Shown piece by piece: positions 16,823 to 24,515 of a stretch of DNA of 64,000 bases (positions are counted from its first letter, which is position 1; each line of letters starts with the position of its first letter). This DNA is from Oceanicola sp. D3 (lineage in GTDB: Bacteria; Pseudomonadota; Alphaproteobacteria; Rhodobacterales; Rhodobacteraceae): the NCBI RefSeq assembly GCF_006351965.1, contig NZ_CP040932.1, forward strand, positions 744,001 to 808,000, read 5' to 3'. The translations under genes and the position numbers were made by a program. The notes under the pieces are model-generated. The model worked only from the letters and a program-made list of their open reading frames with translations. It was not told the origin of the DNA and did no database searches.

Positions 16823-16989
16823 TTTCCTGAATTCCTTGTGCTTTCAAAATGAATGACAGGGAGTTTAGCCGCCCAGAGGCACGGAGCAAGAAAATAAGGC
16901 CAACGCTCGCATTTGGGCCTGTGGCGTTCGTGCAAAGATGGCGTCTGGTAGCATAGCCCGAAGGCGGCCTTGCTCACCGCTTCCAACGC

Positions 16990-17019
16990 AAAAAGGGCAC
17001 CCGCTAAGGGGCGCCCTTT
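16990..17019 (-). terminator. Rho-independent terminator of the cold-shock gene
   Basis: On the minus strand AAAGGGCGCCCC, loop TTAGC, GGGTGCCCTTT is followed by a run of T. This is a classical intrinsic terminator placed about 40 bases downstream of the cold-shock stop codon. Confidence 0.8.
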
Positions 17020-17056
17020 CCAATTCCTTACTTGTGGCCAGCGGCCAATCGGTGGC

Positions 17057-17263
17057 TCAGGCCAGCGACAGGTTGGTCGCGCTCTGGCGGCCATCACGGC
17101 CGGACTCGAGGTCGTAGGTAACCTTCTGGTCGTCCTTCAGGCCGGTGAGGCCGGCACGCTCGACTGCGGAGATGTGCACGAACACGTCTTTGCCGCCCTC
17201 GTCGGGTGCGATGAAGCCGAAGCCTTTGGTGGGGTTAAACCATTTCACGGTGCCATTGGGCAT
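17057..17263 (-). CDS. Cold-shock domain protein (CspA family)
   Basis: A 68-residue cold-shock domain. RNP1 is KGFGFI (13-18) and RNP2 is VFVHI (27-31), the nucleic-acid-binding aromatic patches. It works as an RNA chaperone by family knowledge. AGGAGA precedes the ATG. The 5' region to the next gene is about 200 bases, long enough for the structured 5' leader common in cold-shock genes; I do not see a clear conserved structure in it. An intrinsic terminator follows. Confidence 0.93.
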   Translation of the reverse strand: MPNGTVKWFNPTKGFGFIAPDEGGKDVFVHISAVERAGLTGLKDDQKVTYDLESGRDGRQSATNLSLA

Positions 17264-17464
17264 TCCGGTGTCTCCTAAGTAGTGTTCCGCCCGCGGAGTG
17301 CGGCGGCGTGGCGTCGGTAGCGGATCGGTCGTGACGCCTTTTGGAAGGGAGACAGTGGATCGAATAGCGGTAGCGGTCGCGGGCGTTGTATCGCAGGTTG
17401 TGCGGATTCGGGCAAGGGGTGCCGTGTTTACCGGCAGTTAATCGCTTTTGGGCAAGCTAGGCGC

Positions 17465-18028
17465 ATGCAACGAAATATTCGCCCCCAGCTTGCCGCAGCG
17501 CCCGTGTTCTTCACCGTCTGTCTCGCAGAGCGTGGCACCACCCTGCTGATCGACGGCCTCGCGGTGCTGCGAGATGCCGTGCGGCATGTAAAGTCCTACC
17601 GCCCCTTCGACATCCTCGCCTTCGTTGCCCTGCCCGACCATCTCCATTGCGTGCTGGCGTTCCCCGAGGACGATCCGAATTACTCCCAACGCTGGGGCAG
17701 CATCAAGGCCCGCTTCAGCCGCGAGGCCCGAAAGGCGGGGCTCGTCCCGCCATGGCCGACGGCGGATGCCGAGGCGCAGCGCGGGCTGTTCCGCAAGGGC
17801 GAGACGGGGCTATGGCAAAAGCGCTTTCGGGAGCATCACTGCCGTGACGAGGCGGATCTGCAAAACCATGTTCGCTATTGCTGGAACGATCCCGTGAAGC
17901 ATGGGCTTGTGGAGAGGCCGCAGGACTGGGCAGCAAGCTCGTTCCATCGGGAGGTCCGGGCGGGGAAGGTTGGCGCGAGCTGGCAAGGACGCGGCGCAAA
18001 CTCGGCGCGATGCGGGCAAGCCGCCTAG
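17465..18028 (+). CDS. REP-associated tyrosine transposase (RAYT), first copy
   Basis: A 187-residue single-domain Y1 transposase of the RAYT group. The HUH motif is LPDHLHCV (His59, His61) and the catalytic tyrosine is Tyr138 in HVRYCWNDPVKHGLV. FFTVCLAERG at the N-terminus and WAASSFHREV near the C-terminus are family traits. It is intact. Unlike the copy at 34928, no GTAG-hairpin element lies next to it, and no good ribosome binding site precedes the ATG at 17465. RAYTs are usually single-copy domesticated genes, so two divergent ones in 18 kb are worth noting. Confidence 0.88.
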   Translation: MQRNIRPQLAAAPVFFTVCLAERGTTLLIDGLAVLRDAVRHVKSYRPFDILAFVALPDHLHCVLAFPEDDPNYSQRWGSIKARFSREARKAGLVPPWPTADAEAQRGLFRKGETGLWQKRFREHHCRDEADLQNHVRYCWNDPVKHGLVERPQDWAASSFHREVRAGKVGASWQGRGANSARCGQAA

Positions 18029-18049
18029 GCTCGCCGCGCTTCGGCACGT

Positions 18050-19126
18050 TCAGCGAAACACGTCGCTGTCGTCCAGCACGTGCAGCCGGTGCCAGCCGAA
18101 CTGTTTGAACAGTGGCCCCACGAAGGCTTCGGGAAAGGTCACACCAGCGTGGCCGGTGTTCATCTCATAAACCCAAGGTGTGCCATCGGGGGCGATGCCA
18201 ACGTCCCAACCGACATAGCGCACATGGGGCAGTTGGTCATGCAGGCGGGCCATCTCTTCGGCGGCGCGGCGCACGCCCGGCACCTTCTGCCCTTCAAAGC
18301 GCAGCCCGCTATCGGGGTGCTGCGTGGTTGCGCTCCAGTCCGGCATGCAGCCGACCGGCCCCAGCTCTTCTGCCTCGATTTCGAGGATGACCTTCAGCGC
18401 AGAGGCCGAGCGTATGTGCGAATCTCCTGTCCGCCCAAGCCGGATGCCAGCCGAAACCGCGCGTGCCGGCTCCGTTCCGGGGTGAACGGTGGTGATGCGC
18501 AGAGTGGTTGTCCCACCTGCCGAAAGCGCGGCGAACTCAGGGTCAAGTTGCACCTCGCTCTGGATGACGAAATCGCGGCGCGGCAGATCCTCCAGCTTGA
18601 AGCTTTCCCGCGTCAACCGCGTCACGCCCTTTCCCTGCAGGCCACACGTTTCCTTGACGTAGACCAATGAGGCCTCGGCAAAGATCACATCGGCCAGCTC
18701 TTCCGGCCTTATCCGCTCCATCGACAGGCCGTAAAACTGGCCTGCGATATGGTAGGCGATGTCGGGCAAGGTGGCGGCAGGCATGGTCCGACGAAGAAGG
18801 GTGGGGCCGGTGATGTCACCGTAGGTGCTGATGCTGTAGGGCACGAGGTGACGGCGCACGTAGTTGTCGGGCAGGCACCCCTCCACAAACCGGCCGCGCA
18901 GGGCCGCGTAGGTTTCGAGCCAAGGCGCATAGGCAATGTGCCCAAAGGCTTCCCGCGCGTAGGTCGCAATGCGGCGTCGCGTTTTGCTGTCGAGCGCCCG
19001 GCTCGGATCGGCAGTCGTTATCGCCGCATAGGCCGCACGGGCGGTGTTGTTCTGCGACGGATCTATCGCCGAAATGTCCCGGCCCAAAACGCGGTAAGGG
19101 CCAGGGGTGCGCCGCGGTTTGGCCAA
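18050..19126 (-). CDS. Sugar-transfer-associated-type ATP-grasp protein
   Basis: A 358-residue ATP-grasp fold. Typical pieces are VIFAEASLVYVKETCGLQGKGV (ATP-binding lysine region), FVIQSEVQLDPEFAALS, TTTLRITTV, and GWDVGIAPDGTPWVYEMNTGHAG with the metal-binding D/E/N. It probably ligates a carboxylate to an amine or transfers phosphate; the substrate is unknown. The start is TTG at 19126, because a stop lies three codons upstream in frame and no ATG is near. The TTG comes one base after the ettA stop codon, so translation may be coupled. Confidence 0.75.
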   Translation of the reverse strand: MAKPRRTPGPYRVLGRDISAIDPSQNNTARAAYAAITTADPSRALDSKTRRRIATYAREAFGHIAYAPWLETYAALRGRFVEGCLPDNYVRRHLVPYSISTYGDITGPTLLRRTMPAATLPDIAYHIAGQFYGLSMERIRPEELADVIFAEASLVYVKETCGLQGKGVTRLTRESFKLEDLPRRDFVIQSEVQLDPEFAALSAGGTTTLRITTVHPGTEPARAVSAGIRLGRTGDSHIRSASALKVILEIEAEELGPVGCMPDWSATTQHPDSGLRFEGQKVPGVRRAAEEMARLHDQLPHVRYVGWDVGIAPDGTPWVYEMNTGHAGVTFPEAFVGPLFKQFGWHRLHVLDDSDVFR

Positions 19127-19127
19127 T

Positions 19128-20783
19128 TTACCTCACGAACTTCTTGTACTTCACCCGCTTGGGCTCCAGCGCGTCCGGCCCCAGCCTGCGCGCCTTATCC
19201 TCTTCATAGGCTTCGAAGTTGCCTTCGAACCACTCCACATGCGCCTCGCCCTCGAAGGCAAGGATGTGCGTGCAGAGTCGGTCGAGGAAGAAGCGGTCGT
19301 GCGAGATGATCACCGCGCATCCTGCAAAGTCTTCCAGCGCGTCTTCGAGCGCCCGCAGGGTTTCCACGTCGAGGTCGTTGGTCGGTTCGTCGAGCAGCAG
19401 CACGTTGCCGCCGCTCTTCAGCAGCTTGGCCATATGCACCCGGTTGCGTTCACCGCCCGAGAGCAGGCCAACCTTCTTCTGCTGGTCGCCGCCCTTGAAG
19501 TTGAAGGCCGAGCAATAGGCGCGCGAGTTCATCGAGGCATCGCCCAGTTCGATCACCTCGGCCCCGCCCGAGATTTCCTCCCAAACGGTGGCGCCCGCGT
19601 CCAGTGCATCGCGCGACTGGTCGACGTAGCTCAGCTTCACCGTGTCACCGTATTCCACCGAGCCGCTATCGGGCTGCTCCTGCCCGGTGAGCATGCGGAA
19701 CAGCGTCGATTTACCGGCGCCGTTCGGCCCGATCACGCCCACGATCCCGCCCGGCGGCAGGGCAAAATCCAGCCCCTCGATCAGCAGCTTGTCGTCATAG
19801 GCCTTTTGCAGCCCCTCTACCTCGATCACCTTCTGCCCAAGGCGCGGGCCGTTGGGAATAACGATCTGGGCGCGAGAGATCTTCTCGCGCTCCGACTGCG
19901 CCGCAAGATCCTCATAGGCGTTGATCCGGGCCTTCTGCTTGGCCTGCCGGGCCTTCGCCCCGGCGCGGATCCACTCCAGCTCGCGCTCCAGCGTCTTCTG
20001 GCGCGACTTGTCCTCGCGGGCCTCCTGCTCCAGCCGCTTGGCCTTCTGCTCCAGCCATGCCGAGTAATTTCCCTCGTAGGGAATGCCCCGGCCCCGGTCG
20101 AGCTCAAGGATCCAGCCTGTGATGTCGTCAAGGAAATAACGGTCGTGAGTGACGATCAGGATGGTGCCCTTGTAGTCGATAAGGTGCTGCTGCAGCCAAG
20201 CGATCGTTTCGGCATCAAGGTGGTTGGTCGGTTCGTCGAGCAGCAGCATGTCGGGCGCTTCGAGCAGCAGCTTGCACAGCGCCACGCGGCGGGCCTCGCC
20301 GCCCGAAAGGTTCTCGGGCATGGCGTCGTCGGGTGGGCAGCGCAAGGCTTCCAGCGCCACGTCGATCTGGCTGTCGAGATCCCACAGGTTGCTCGAGTCG
20401 ATCTCATCCTGCAGCTGGGCCATCTCGTCGGCGGTCTCGTCGGAGTAGTTCATCGCCAGCTCGTTGTAGCGATCCAGAATGGCCTTCTTTGCGGCCACGC
20501 CTTCCATCACGTTCTCGCGGACGGTTTTGCTCTCGTCGAGCTGCGGCTCCTGCGGCAGGTAGCCTACCTTGGCCCCCTCGGCGGCCCAGGCCTCGCCGGT
20601 GAAATCCTTGTCGATCCCGGCCATGATACGCATCAGCGTGGATTTACCCGCGCCGTTCACGCCCACGACGCCGATCTTCACGCCGGGCAGAAAGCTCAGG
20701 CGGATGTTTTCAAAGCACTTCTTGCCACCGGGGTAGGTCTTGGAGACACCATCCATGTGGTAGACGTATTGATAGCTGGCCAT
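19128..20783 (-). CDS. ettA: Energy-dependent translational throttle protein EttA (ABC-F)
   Basis: A 551-residue ABC-F ATPase with two nucleotide-binding domains: GVNGAGKST and LSGGEARR in the first, GPNGAGKST and LSGGERNR in the second, plus Walker [12 protein letters not shown] and [11 protein letters not shown]. The linker with [15 protein letters not shown] and the arm [23 protein letters not shown] are those of EttA. It binds the ribosomal E site and tunes translation to the energy state. It carries no membrane domain, as expected. The ATG at 20783 ([15 protein letters not shown]) is the conserved start. Confidence 0.95.
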   Translation of the reverse strand: MASYQYVYHMDGVSKTYPGGKKCFENIRLSFLPGVKIGVVGVNGAGKSTLMRIMAGIDKDFTGEAWAAEGAKVGYLPQEPQLDESKTVRENVMEGVAAKKAILDRYNELAMNYSDETADEMAQLQDEIDSSNLWDLDSQIDVALEALRCPPDDAMPENLSGGEARRVALCKLLLEAPDMLLLDEPTNHLDAETIAWLQQHLIDYKGTILIVTHDRYFLDDITGWILELDRGRGIPYEGNYSAWLEQKAKRLEQEAREDKSRQKTLERELEWIRAGAKARQAKQKARINAYEDLAAQSEREKISRAQIVIPNGPRLGQKVIEVEGLQKAYDDKLLIEGLDFALPPGGIVGVIGPNGAGKSTLFRMLTGQEQPDSGSVEYGDTVKLSYVDQSRDALDAGATVWEEISGGAEVIELGDASMNSRAYCSAFNFKGGDQQKKVGLLSGGERNRVHMAKLLKSGGNVLLLDEPTNDLDVETLRALEDALEDFAGCAVIISHDRFFLDRLCTHILAFEGEAHVEWFEGNFEAYEEDKARRLGPDALEPKRVKYKKFVR

Positions 20784-20882
20784 GCGATCCTCCGGTCTGG
20801 TTGCGGCACATCTAGGGGAGGCGGCGGCAAAGGGCAATCGGGCGGAAATCTGCGAGCTTTCAGGAGGCCGACCTGCGGCGGG

Positions 20883-20911
20883 TTGTCGCGCCGGGCTTTT
20901 GCCGCTAAAGA
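20883..20911 (+). promoter_or_regulatory. Candidate sigma-70 promoter of the tandem small ORFs
   Basis: TTGTCG (20883-20888) and TAAAGA (20906-20911) are 17 bases apart. They lie 37 bases before the 15-codon ORF at 20949. Inference from sequence match only. Confidence 0.4.
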
Positions 20912-20948
20912 AGCCGCACCGAAGCAATTTCGGACCAAGGAGCAAACC

Positions 20949-20996
20949 ATGATGACTTTCCGAACCGCCTTTCTCGCCGGGGTATCCCCCCAGTAG
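20949..20996 (+). CDS. 15-codon small ORF, truncated paralog of the next small gene or leader peptide
   Basis: The ORF reads [15 protein letters not shown] and ends in TAG. It has a good ribosome binding site (AAGGAG seven bases before ATG). Its upstream and coding sequence resemble those of the 65-residue ORF at 21126: both have GACCAA(A)GGAG before the start, then Met-Thr-x-Phe ... Phe-Leu-x-Gly. An intrinsic terminator follows at 21028. It may be a decayed tandem duplicate, or a leader peptide for attenuation. It has no regulatory codon run. Confidence 0.5.
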   Translation: MMTFRTAFLAGVSPQ

Positions 20997-21027
20997 CGGC
21001 TCGGTTTGCACATCATCGCATGACCCG

Positions 21028-21055
21028 AAGGCCGCTCTCCGACGCGGCCTTTTTC
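21028..21055 (+). terminator. Intrinsic terminator between the two small ORFs
   Basis: AAGGCCGC (21028-21035) pairs with GCGGCCTT (21044-21051) around an eight-base loop and is followed by TTTTC. It separates the 15-codon ORF from the 65-codon ORF at 21126, either ending the first gene or acting as an attenuator. Confidence 0.75.
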
Positions 21056-21125
21056 ATGTCTTTCTTCCTGCTCATGTCTCTGTCTGTCTCGGTGCGCGGC
21101 TTTCCTGACCAAAGGAGAGCACAAC

Positions 21126-21323
21126 ATGACCCTCAGTTTCGGAACGTTTCTCACCGGGCCAGTGCAGGCCTGGAGCAGGCTCAGTTTCACGCTATGGCGC
21201 GGCAAGCCAAACCTGCCATCGGCAGATGCGGCGGAGGTGCCCGAGTATCTGCGGCGTGACCTTGGGCTGCTGCCACCCGAAGCGCCCCCTTACCCGGCGC
21301 CCGACAGGGTGACCTTCCTGTAA
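21126..21323 (+). CDS. Small protein of 65 residues, weakly DUF1127-like
   Basis: The sequence starts MTLSFGTFLTGPVQAWSRL and ends in YLRRDLGLLPPEAPPYPAPDRV. The basic LRRDLGL segment resembles the end of DUF1127 proteins. AAGGAGAG precedes the ATG by eight bases, and the gene has its own leader. The relation to the 15-codon ORF upstream suggests a tandem duplication. Function unknown. Confidence 0.6.
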   Translation: MTLSFGTFLTGPVQAWSRLSFTLWRGKPNLPSADAAEVPEYLRRDLGLLPPEAPPYPAPDRVTFL

Positions 21324-21380
21324 GGCGCACCCGGCAACCCGGCCCCCGTTCCGCCCCCAAGCGGAGCGGGGCCACACCAC

Positions 21381-22181
21381 TCAGGCCGCGCGCCCAAGTG
21401 GCTGAGAAAGCCAAAGCTCCAACCGGCCTTGCTTGGAAAACGCGCCAAGCCGCGTGAAGTCGCGCACATAGATCGGCGTATCCGGGTGCAGCCCGTGGAT
21501 CGTTTGTGCAAGGTCGATGGCGGCCTGCCGGTCTTCGACCTTGAAATAGCGCACCTCATTGGTTTCTGGCCCGTCCTGCACCTGCGCGCCGCCCGCCTTC
21601 CAATCCTCAACGTCCCAGTCCAGGCCAGCGAGGGCTTCCGCAAGCCTCACAGCCTCAACTTGCCCAATCTGCTGGGTGTATTGCATCGTCACCTGCCCGG
21701 TATGATCGGTCGGCTCAGGCGTGGCGCCCTCCTGCGCCCGCCAGAGCCGCTCAGGCCCATCTAGTGGCGCAAGCACCGGCGCGGCGCTGCCGATCCGCAC
21801 GTCGTTCTCGGTGTTGCGCAGGTTCTGGATGCAGGTGTCAGGAAGCTCAAAGAGGATGCGCAGGTAGCAGGGCGTTGGCGGCAGCGAGGGCGGGATCCGA
21901 AAGACCGAGCCGACCAGCCCGAGCACGAACATGCCGAAGGCGGCAACGAGGATCCACGAGAGCACCGTGGTCATCCGGTTGTTGCGGGCGATGAAGGCCA
22001 GCAGCGTGACCACCGAGGCAAAAATCAACACGTAGATTGCGCCGAGGCGCAGGTCTTCGAGGTTGCTGCCCCAACTGATGAGGATGGCGGCCGCGGCCAG
22101 AACGCCGAGCCCGGCGGAGATGAGCTTGGCGGCGGCCGGGTTGATCTTGAGGGTCTGTGAGAAGGCATCAATCGGGTTCAT
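21381..22181 (-). CDS. Membrane protein with two N-terminal helices and a soluble C-terminal domain
   Basis: A 266-residue protein. Membrane helices run near residues 20-38 (LISAGLGVLAAAAILISWG), 45-65 and 70-95 (TVLSWILVAAFGMFVLGLVGSV). The soluble C-terminal part (from about residue 140) has repeated beta-alpha pieces including VEAVRLAEALAGLDWDVEDW and YFKVEDRQAAIDLAQTIHGL, which look like a LytR_C or SPOR-like periplasmic fold. This is inference. It stands apart from its neighbours and I do not recognise the family. Confidence 0.6.
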   Translation of the reverse strand: MNPIDAFSQTLKINPAAAKLISAGLGVLAAAAILISWGSNLEDLRLGAIYVLIFASVVTLLAFIARNNRMTTVLSWILVAAFGMFVLGLVGSVFRIPPSLPPTPCYLRILFELPDTCIQNLRNTENDVRIGSAAPVLAPLDGPERLWRAQEGATPEPTDHTGQVTMQYTQQIGQVEAVRLAEALAGLDWDVEDWKAGGAQVQDGPETNEVRYFKVEDRQAAIDLAQTIHGLHPDTPIYVRDFTRLGAFSKQGRLELWLSQPLGRAA

Positions 22182-22267
22182 GGCGTGCTCCCGGGGTCAA
22201 ATGGCGAGGGGTCAATGCACGGCATGGTAGCACGAGTCGCGGCTTCCCTGCCGTTACGGCAGCGTGA

Positions 22268-22882
22268 TTAGCGCGGGAAATATGAGGGTAAATCGCCCCC
22301 GGAGAACCAGCCGAAGCTCAAGGCGGCGACGATGAAGGCCAGAAAGCACATGGCACCGATCAGGGCGAACCTATCGATGTTTGATGGCGCGGGCATATCC
22401 CGCAGATCCTTGTAGGCAACGACATGCCGCTCTTTCTTATCCAGCTGGGTGGCGTAGCCCATCGTGGTAAAGAATGCGCGGGAGATGGTGTTGCCCGGCC
22501 AGATCAGCGCCACAACGCCATGGCCGCCTTGCTGGGCCACCCTGCCTTCCGCCGCCGCAACCAGAGATCGACCCACGCCATACCCCCGATCCCCCGCCCT
22601 CACGGAAATATCGGAGATATGAGAGACCGGCCCCGCCTTGTTGTGCTCAAACGGGTGCAACGCGATGTGCCCGGCAAAATGCCCGCCCAATTCGGCCACG
22701 AGCACGGTAAAACCATGCGGGTTCTGGCTCGGGTCAGTGAGGTGGCCGGTGATCTGCTCGTCCCATGGCGCGTCATCGTAGCCGTCGATCCGGGCGCGAT
22801 GCTCTGCATGGGTGGCACGGTGGTTGGTGGCGATGGCCTCCACGTCAGCCGCTCGGGCGTCACGTATGGTGATGCTGCTCAA
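22268..22882 (-). CDS. GNAT N-acetyltransferase with a C-terminal membrane helix
   Basis: A 204-residue protein. The GNAT domain (residues 1-155) has VSHISDISVRAGDRGYGVGRSLVAAAE, the acetyl-CoA-binding motif A. The C-terminal tail (FALIGAMCFLAFIVAALSFGWF) is one membrane helix. The start is TTG at 22882, overlapping the stop of the MarR-GNAT gene as TTGA; no ATG is close. A membrane-anchored acetyltransferase coupled to a MarR-GNAT protein is unusual; its substrate is unknown. Confidence 0.75.
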   Translation of the reverse strand: MSSITIRDARAADVEAIATNHRATHAEHRARIDGYDDAPWDEQITGHLTDPSQNPHGFTVLVAELGGHFAGHIALHPFEHNKAGPVSHISDISVRAGDRGYGVGRSLVAAAEGRVAQQGGHGVVALIWPGNTISRAFFTTMGYATQLDKKERHVVAYKDLRDMPAPSNIDRFALIGAMCFLAFIVAALSFGWFSGGDLPSYFPR

Positions 22883-23757
22883 AGCGCCTTCTCGAAGAAG
22901 TGGTCGGGGTAGGGGTCGTCATTGAAACGGTCGATCTCGGTCCAGCCGGCCTTGCGATACATGGCAACCGCTTCGGGCAGGGCAGAGTTTGTATCCAGCC
23001 GCAGCACCGTCATGCCGAGGGTCCGGGCGCGGGCTTCCAGCGCCTCCATCAGCCGGGTGGCCAGCTTCAGCCCACGGGCGGCGGGCGACACCCAGAGGCG
23101 TTTGACCTCTCCAAACGCCTGCCCGCCTTTCAGGCCCACGCAGCCAATCGGCAGCCCGTCAGACCGGGCCACGAAAAAGCTGCCCACCGGCGGGCGCATT
23201 GAGGCGGCGTCAGGGTCGCGCGAGAGGTTCACGTCAAAGCCCGTTTCGAAGCGGCGGGCCAGTTCTGCATAGTATTCGCCAAGGCAGTATCGGCTGTCTG
23301 GCGAGGCTGGATCATCCTCGGTCAGCGCAATGCGGTGCTGGCCAAGGGCCGAGGCCACAAGGTCCATTGCGTCCAGCAGGGCAGCCGGGCGCGGGTGGTG
23401 GGCAAGCAGGCGTTCGGCCCGTTGGTCAGAGAGGGTTTCGTAGGCGGCAAACTCCTCACGGCCCGCCGCCGTAAGCCGGGCCAGCCGCTTGCGCCCGTCC
23501 TGCGGATGCGGGCCAACCGTCACCAGCCCGTCGCCCTCAAGCCCGCGCAGCAACCGCGAGAGCAGCCCGCTGTCGAGCCCCAAAAATTCGCGCACCTCGC
23601 CCAGCTCGCGGCCCGCATCGCCCGCTTGCCCGATGGCGTTGAGCACCCGCGCCGCGCCAAGCGGGCGGCCACGGCCCAAAAAGCTGTCATCCAGCGCCCC
23701 CACCTCGGTGGTAACGGCACGATTGAAGCGGCGGATGCGGGCAATGTCATTCAGCAT
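22879..23757 (-). CDS. MarR-family regulator fused to a GNAT acetyltransferase
   Basis: A 292-residue protein. Residues 1 to about 145 are a MarR winged helix (LGEVREFLGLDSGLLSRLLRGLEGDGLV ... PQDGRKRLARLTAAG) and residues 150-292 are a GNAT domain (FFVARSDGLPIGCVGLKGGQAFGEVKRLWVSPAARGLKLATRLMEALEARA). MarR-GNAT fusions are a known architecture, probably acetylating small molecules or proteins under ligand control. A 14-base dyad 6 to 19 bases upstream of the ATG (23757) suggests autoregulation. The stop overlaps the start of a second acetyltransferase. Confidence 0.88.
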   Translation of the reverse strand: MLNDIARIRRFNRAVTTEVGALDDSFLGRGRPLGAARVLNAIGQAGDAGRELGEVREFLGLDSGLLSRLLRGLEGDGLVTVGPHPQDGRKRLARLTAAGREEFAAYETLSDQRAERLLAHHPRPAALLDAMDLVASALGQHRIALTEDDPASPDSRYCLGEYYAELARRFETGFDVNLSRDPDAASMRPPVGSFFVARSDGLPIGCVGLKGGQAFGEVKRLWVSPAARGLKLATRLMEALEARARTLGMTVLRLDTNSALPEAVAMYRKAGWTEIDRFNDDPYPDHFFEKAL

Positions 23758-23762
23758 GGTGG

Positions 23763-23776
23763 CTGACTTTAGTCAG
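23763..23776. promoter_or_regulatory. Candidate MarR operator
   Basis: CTGACT-TT-AGTCAG is a perfect 6-2-6 inverted repeat six bases upstream of the MarR-GNAT start codon. It fits an autorepression site. nadD begins 76 bases further on the other strand, so it might also be affected. Confidence 0.5.
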
Positions 23777-23851
23777 GTAAAATTGGCGGTCAATCCGAAA
23801 AATGCCTGAAACACATTGACTTGGGGCCTCGGCCCCGCGCAACAAACCCTG

Positions 23852-24457
23852 ATGAGATGGGATATTCCATATGCGGCACCCGGTCAGACGGTGGGGCTTT
23901 TGGGCGGCAGCTTTGACCCGGCCCACGAGGGCCATGTGCATGTTACCCGCGAGGCGCTCAAACGTTTCGGGCTGGATGCCGTGTGGTGGCTGGTGAGCCC
24001 CGGCAACCCCCTCAAGTCCCGAGGCCCTGCGCCTATGGGGGAGCGGATCGCCGAGGCCCGCGCGCTCTTGGCCGACCCGCGCGTAGTCGTCACCGGTATC
24101 GAGGCCCGGCTTGGCACGCGCTACACGGCAGAAACCCTCGCCGGCGTGCAACGGCTTTACCCACGCGTCCACTTCACCTGGCTCATGGGGGCCGACAACC
24201 TTGCCCAGTTTCACCTCTGGGACCGCTGGCAAGATATCATGGCCACCGTGCCTGTGGGCGTCATCGCCCGGCCCGGCCAGCGTCTCTCTGCGCGGATGTC
24301 GAAAGCCGCAGAACGCTTCGCCCGCAGCCGCCTGCCCGCCGCTGCCTCCCATACGCTGCCCCGCGCCACGCCGCCCGCGTGGTGCTTCATCAACATCCCG
24401 ATGAGCCACCAATCCTCCACCGCGATCCGGGCAAAGCGGGCGGCTGCAAAGAAGTGA
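23852..24457 (+). CDS. nadD: Nicotinate-nucleotide adenylyltransferase
   Basis: A 201-residue nucleotidyltransferase. The HIGH-like motif is [15 protein letters not shown] near residues 17-31 and the ISST-like C-terminal motif is SHQSSTAIR near residue 190. It converts nicotinate mononucleotide and ATP to deamido-NAD in NAD synthesis. The ATG at 23852 ([11 protein letters not shown]) is chosen over a TTG upstream. A PBP4-type gene follows 58 bases later. In many alphaproteobacteria nadD sits beside rsfS, but not here. Confidence 0.93.
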   Translation: MRWDIPYAAPGQTVGLLGGSFDPAHEGHVHVTREALKRFGLDAVWWLVSPGNPLKSRGPAPMGERIAEARALLADPRVVVTGIEARLGTRYTAETLAGVQRLYPRVHFTWLMGADNLAQFHLWDRWQDIMATVPVGVIARPGQRLSARMSKAAERFARSRLPAAASHTLPRATPPAWCFINIPMSHQSSTAIRAKRAAAKK

Positions 24458-24515
24458 TCACGCACAAGCGCACAGAGGCTTGAGCCCCGCCGCCGGTTTT
24501 GCTTTCTTCGCCGTC

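Noticed and set aside
19107-20996. A 629-codon frame opposite ettA
   Set aside because: Shadow of ettA. Only its last 15 codons (20949-20996) have a ribosome binding site of their own, and they are listed separately.
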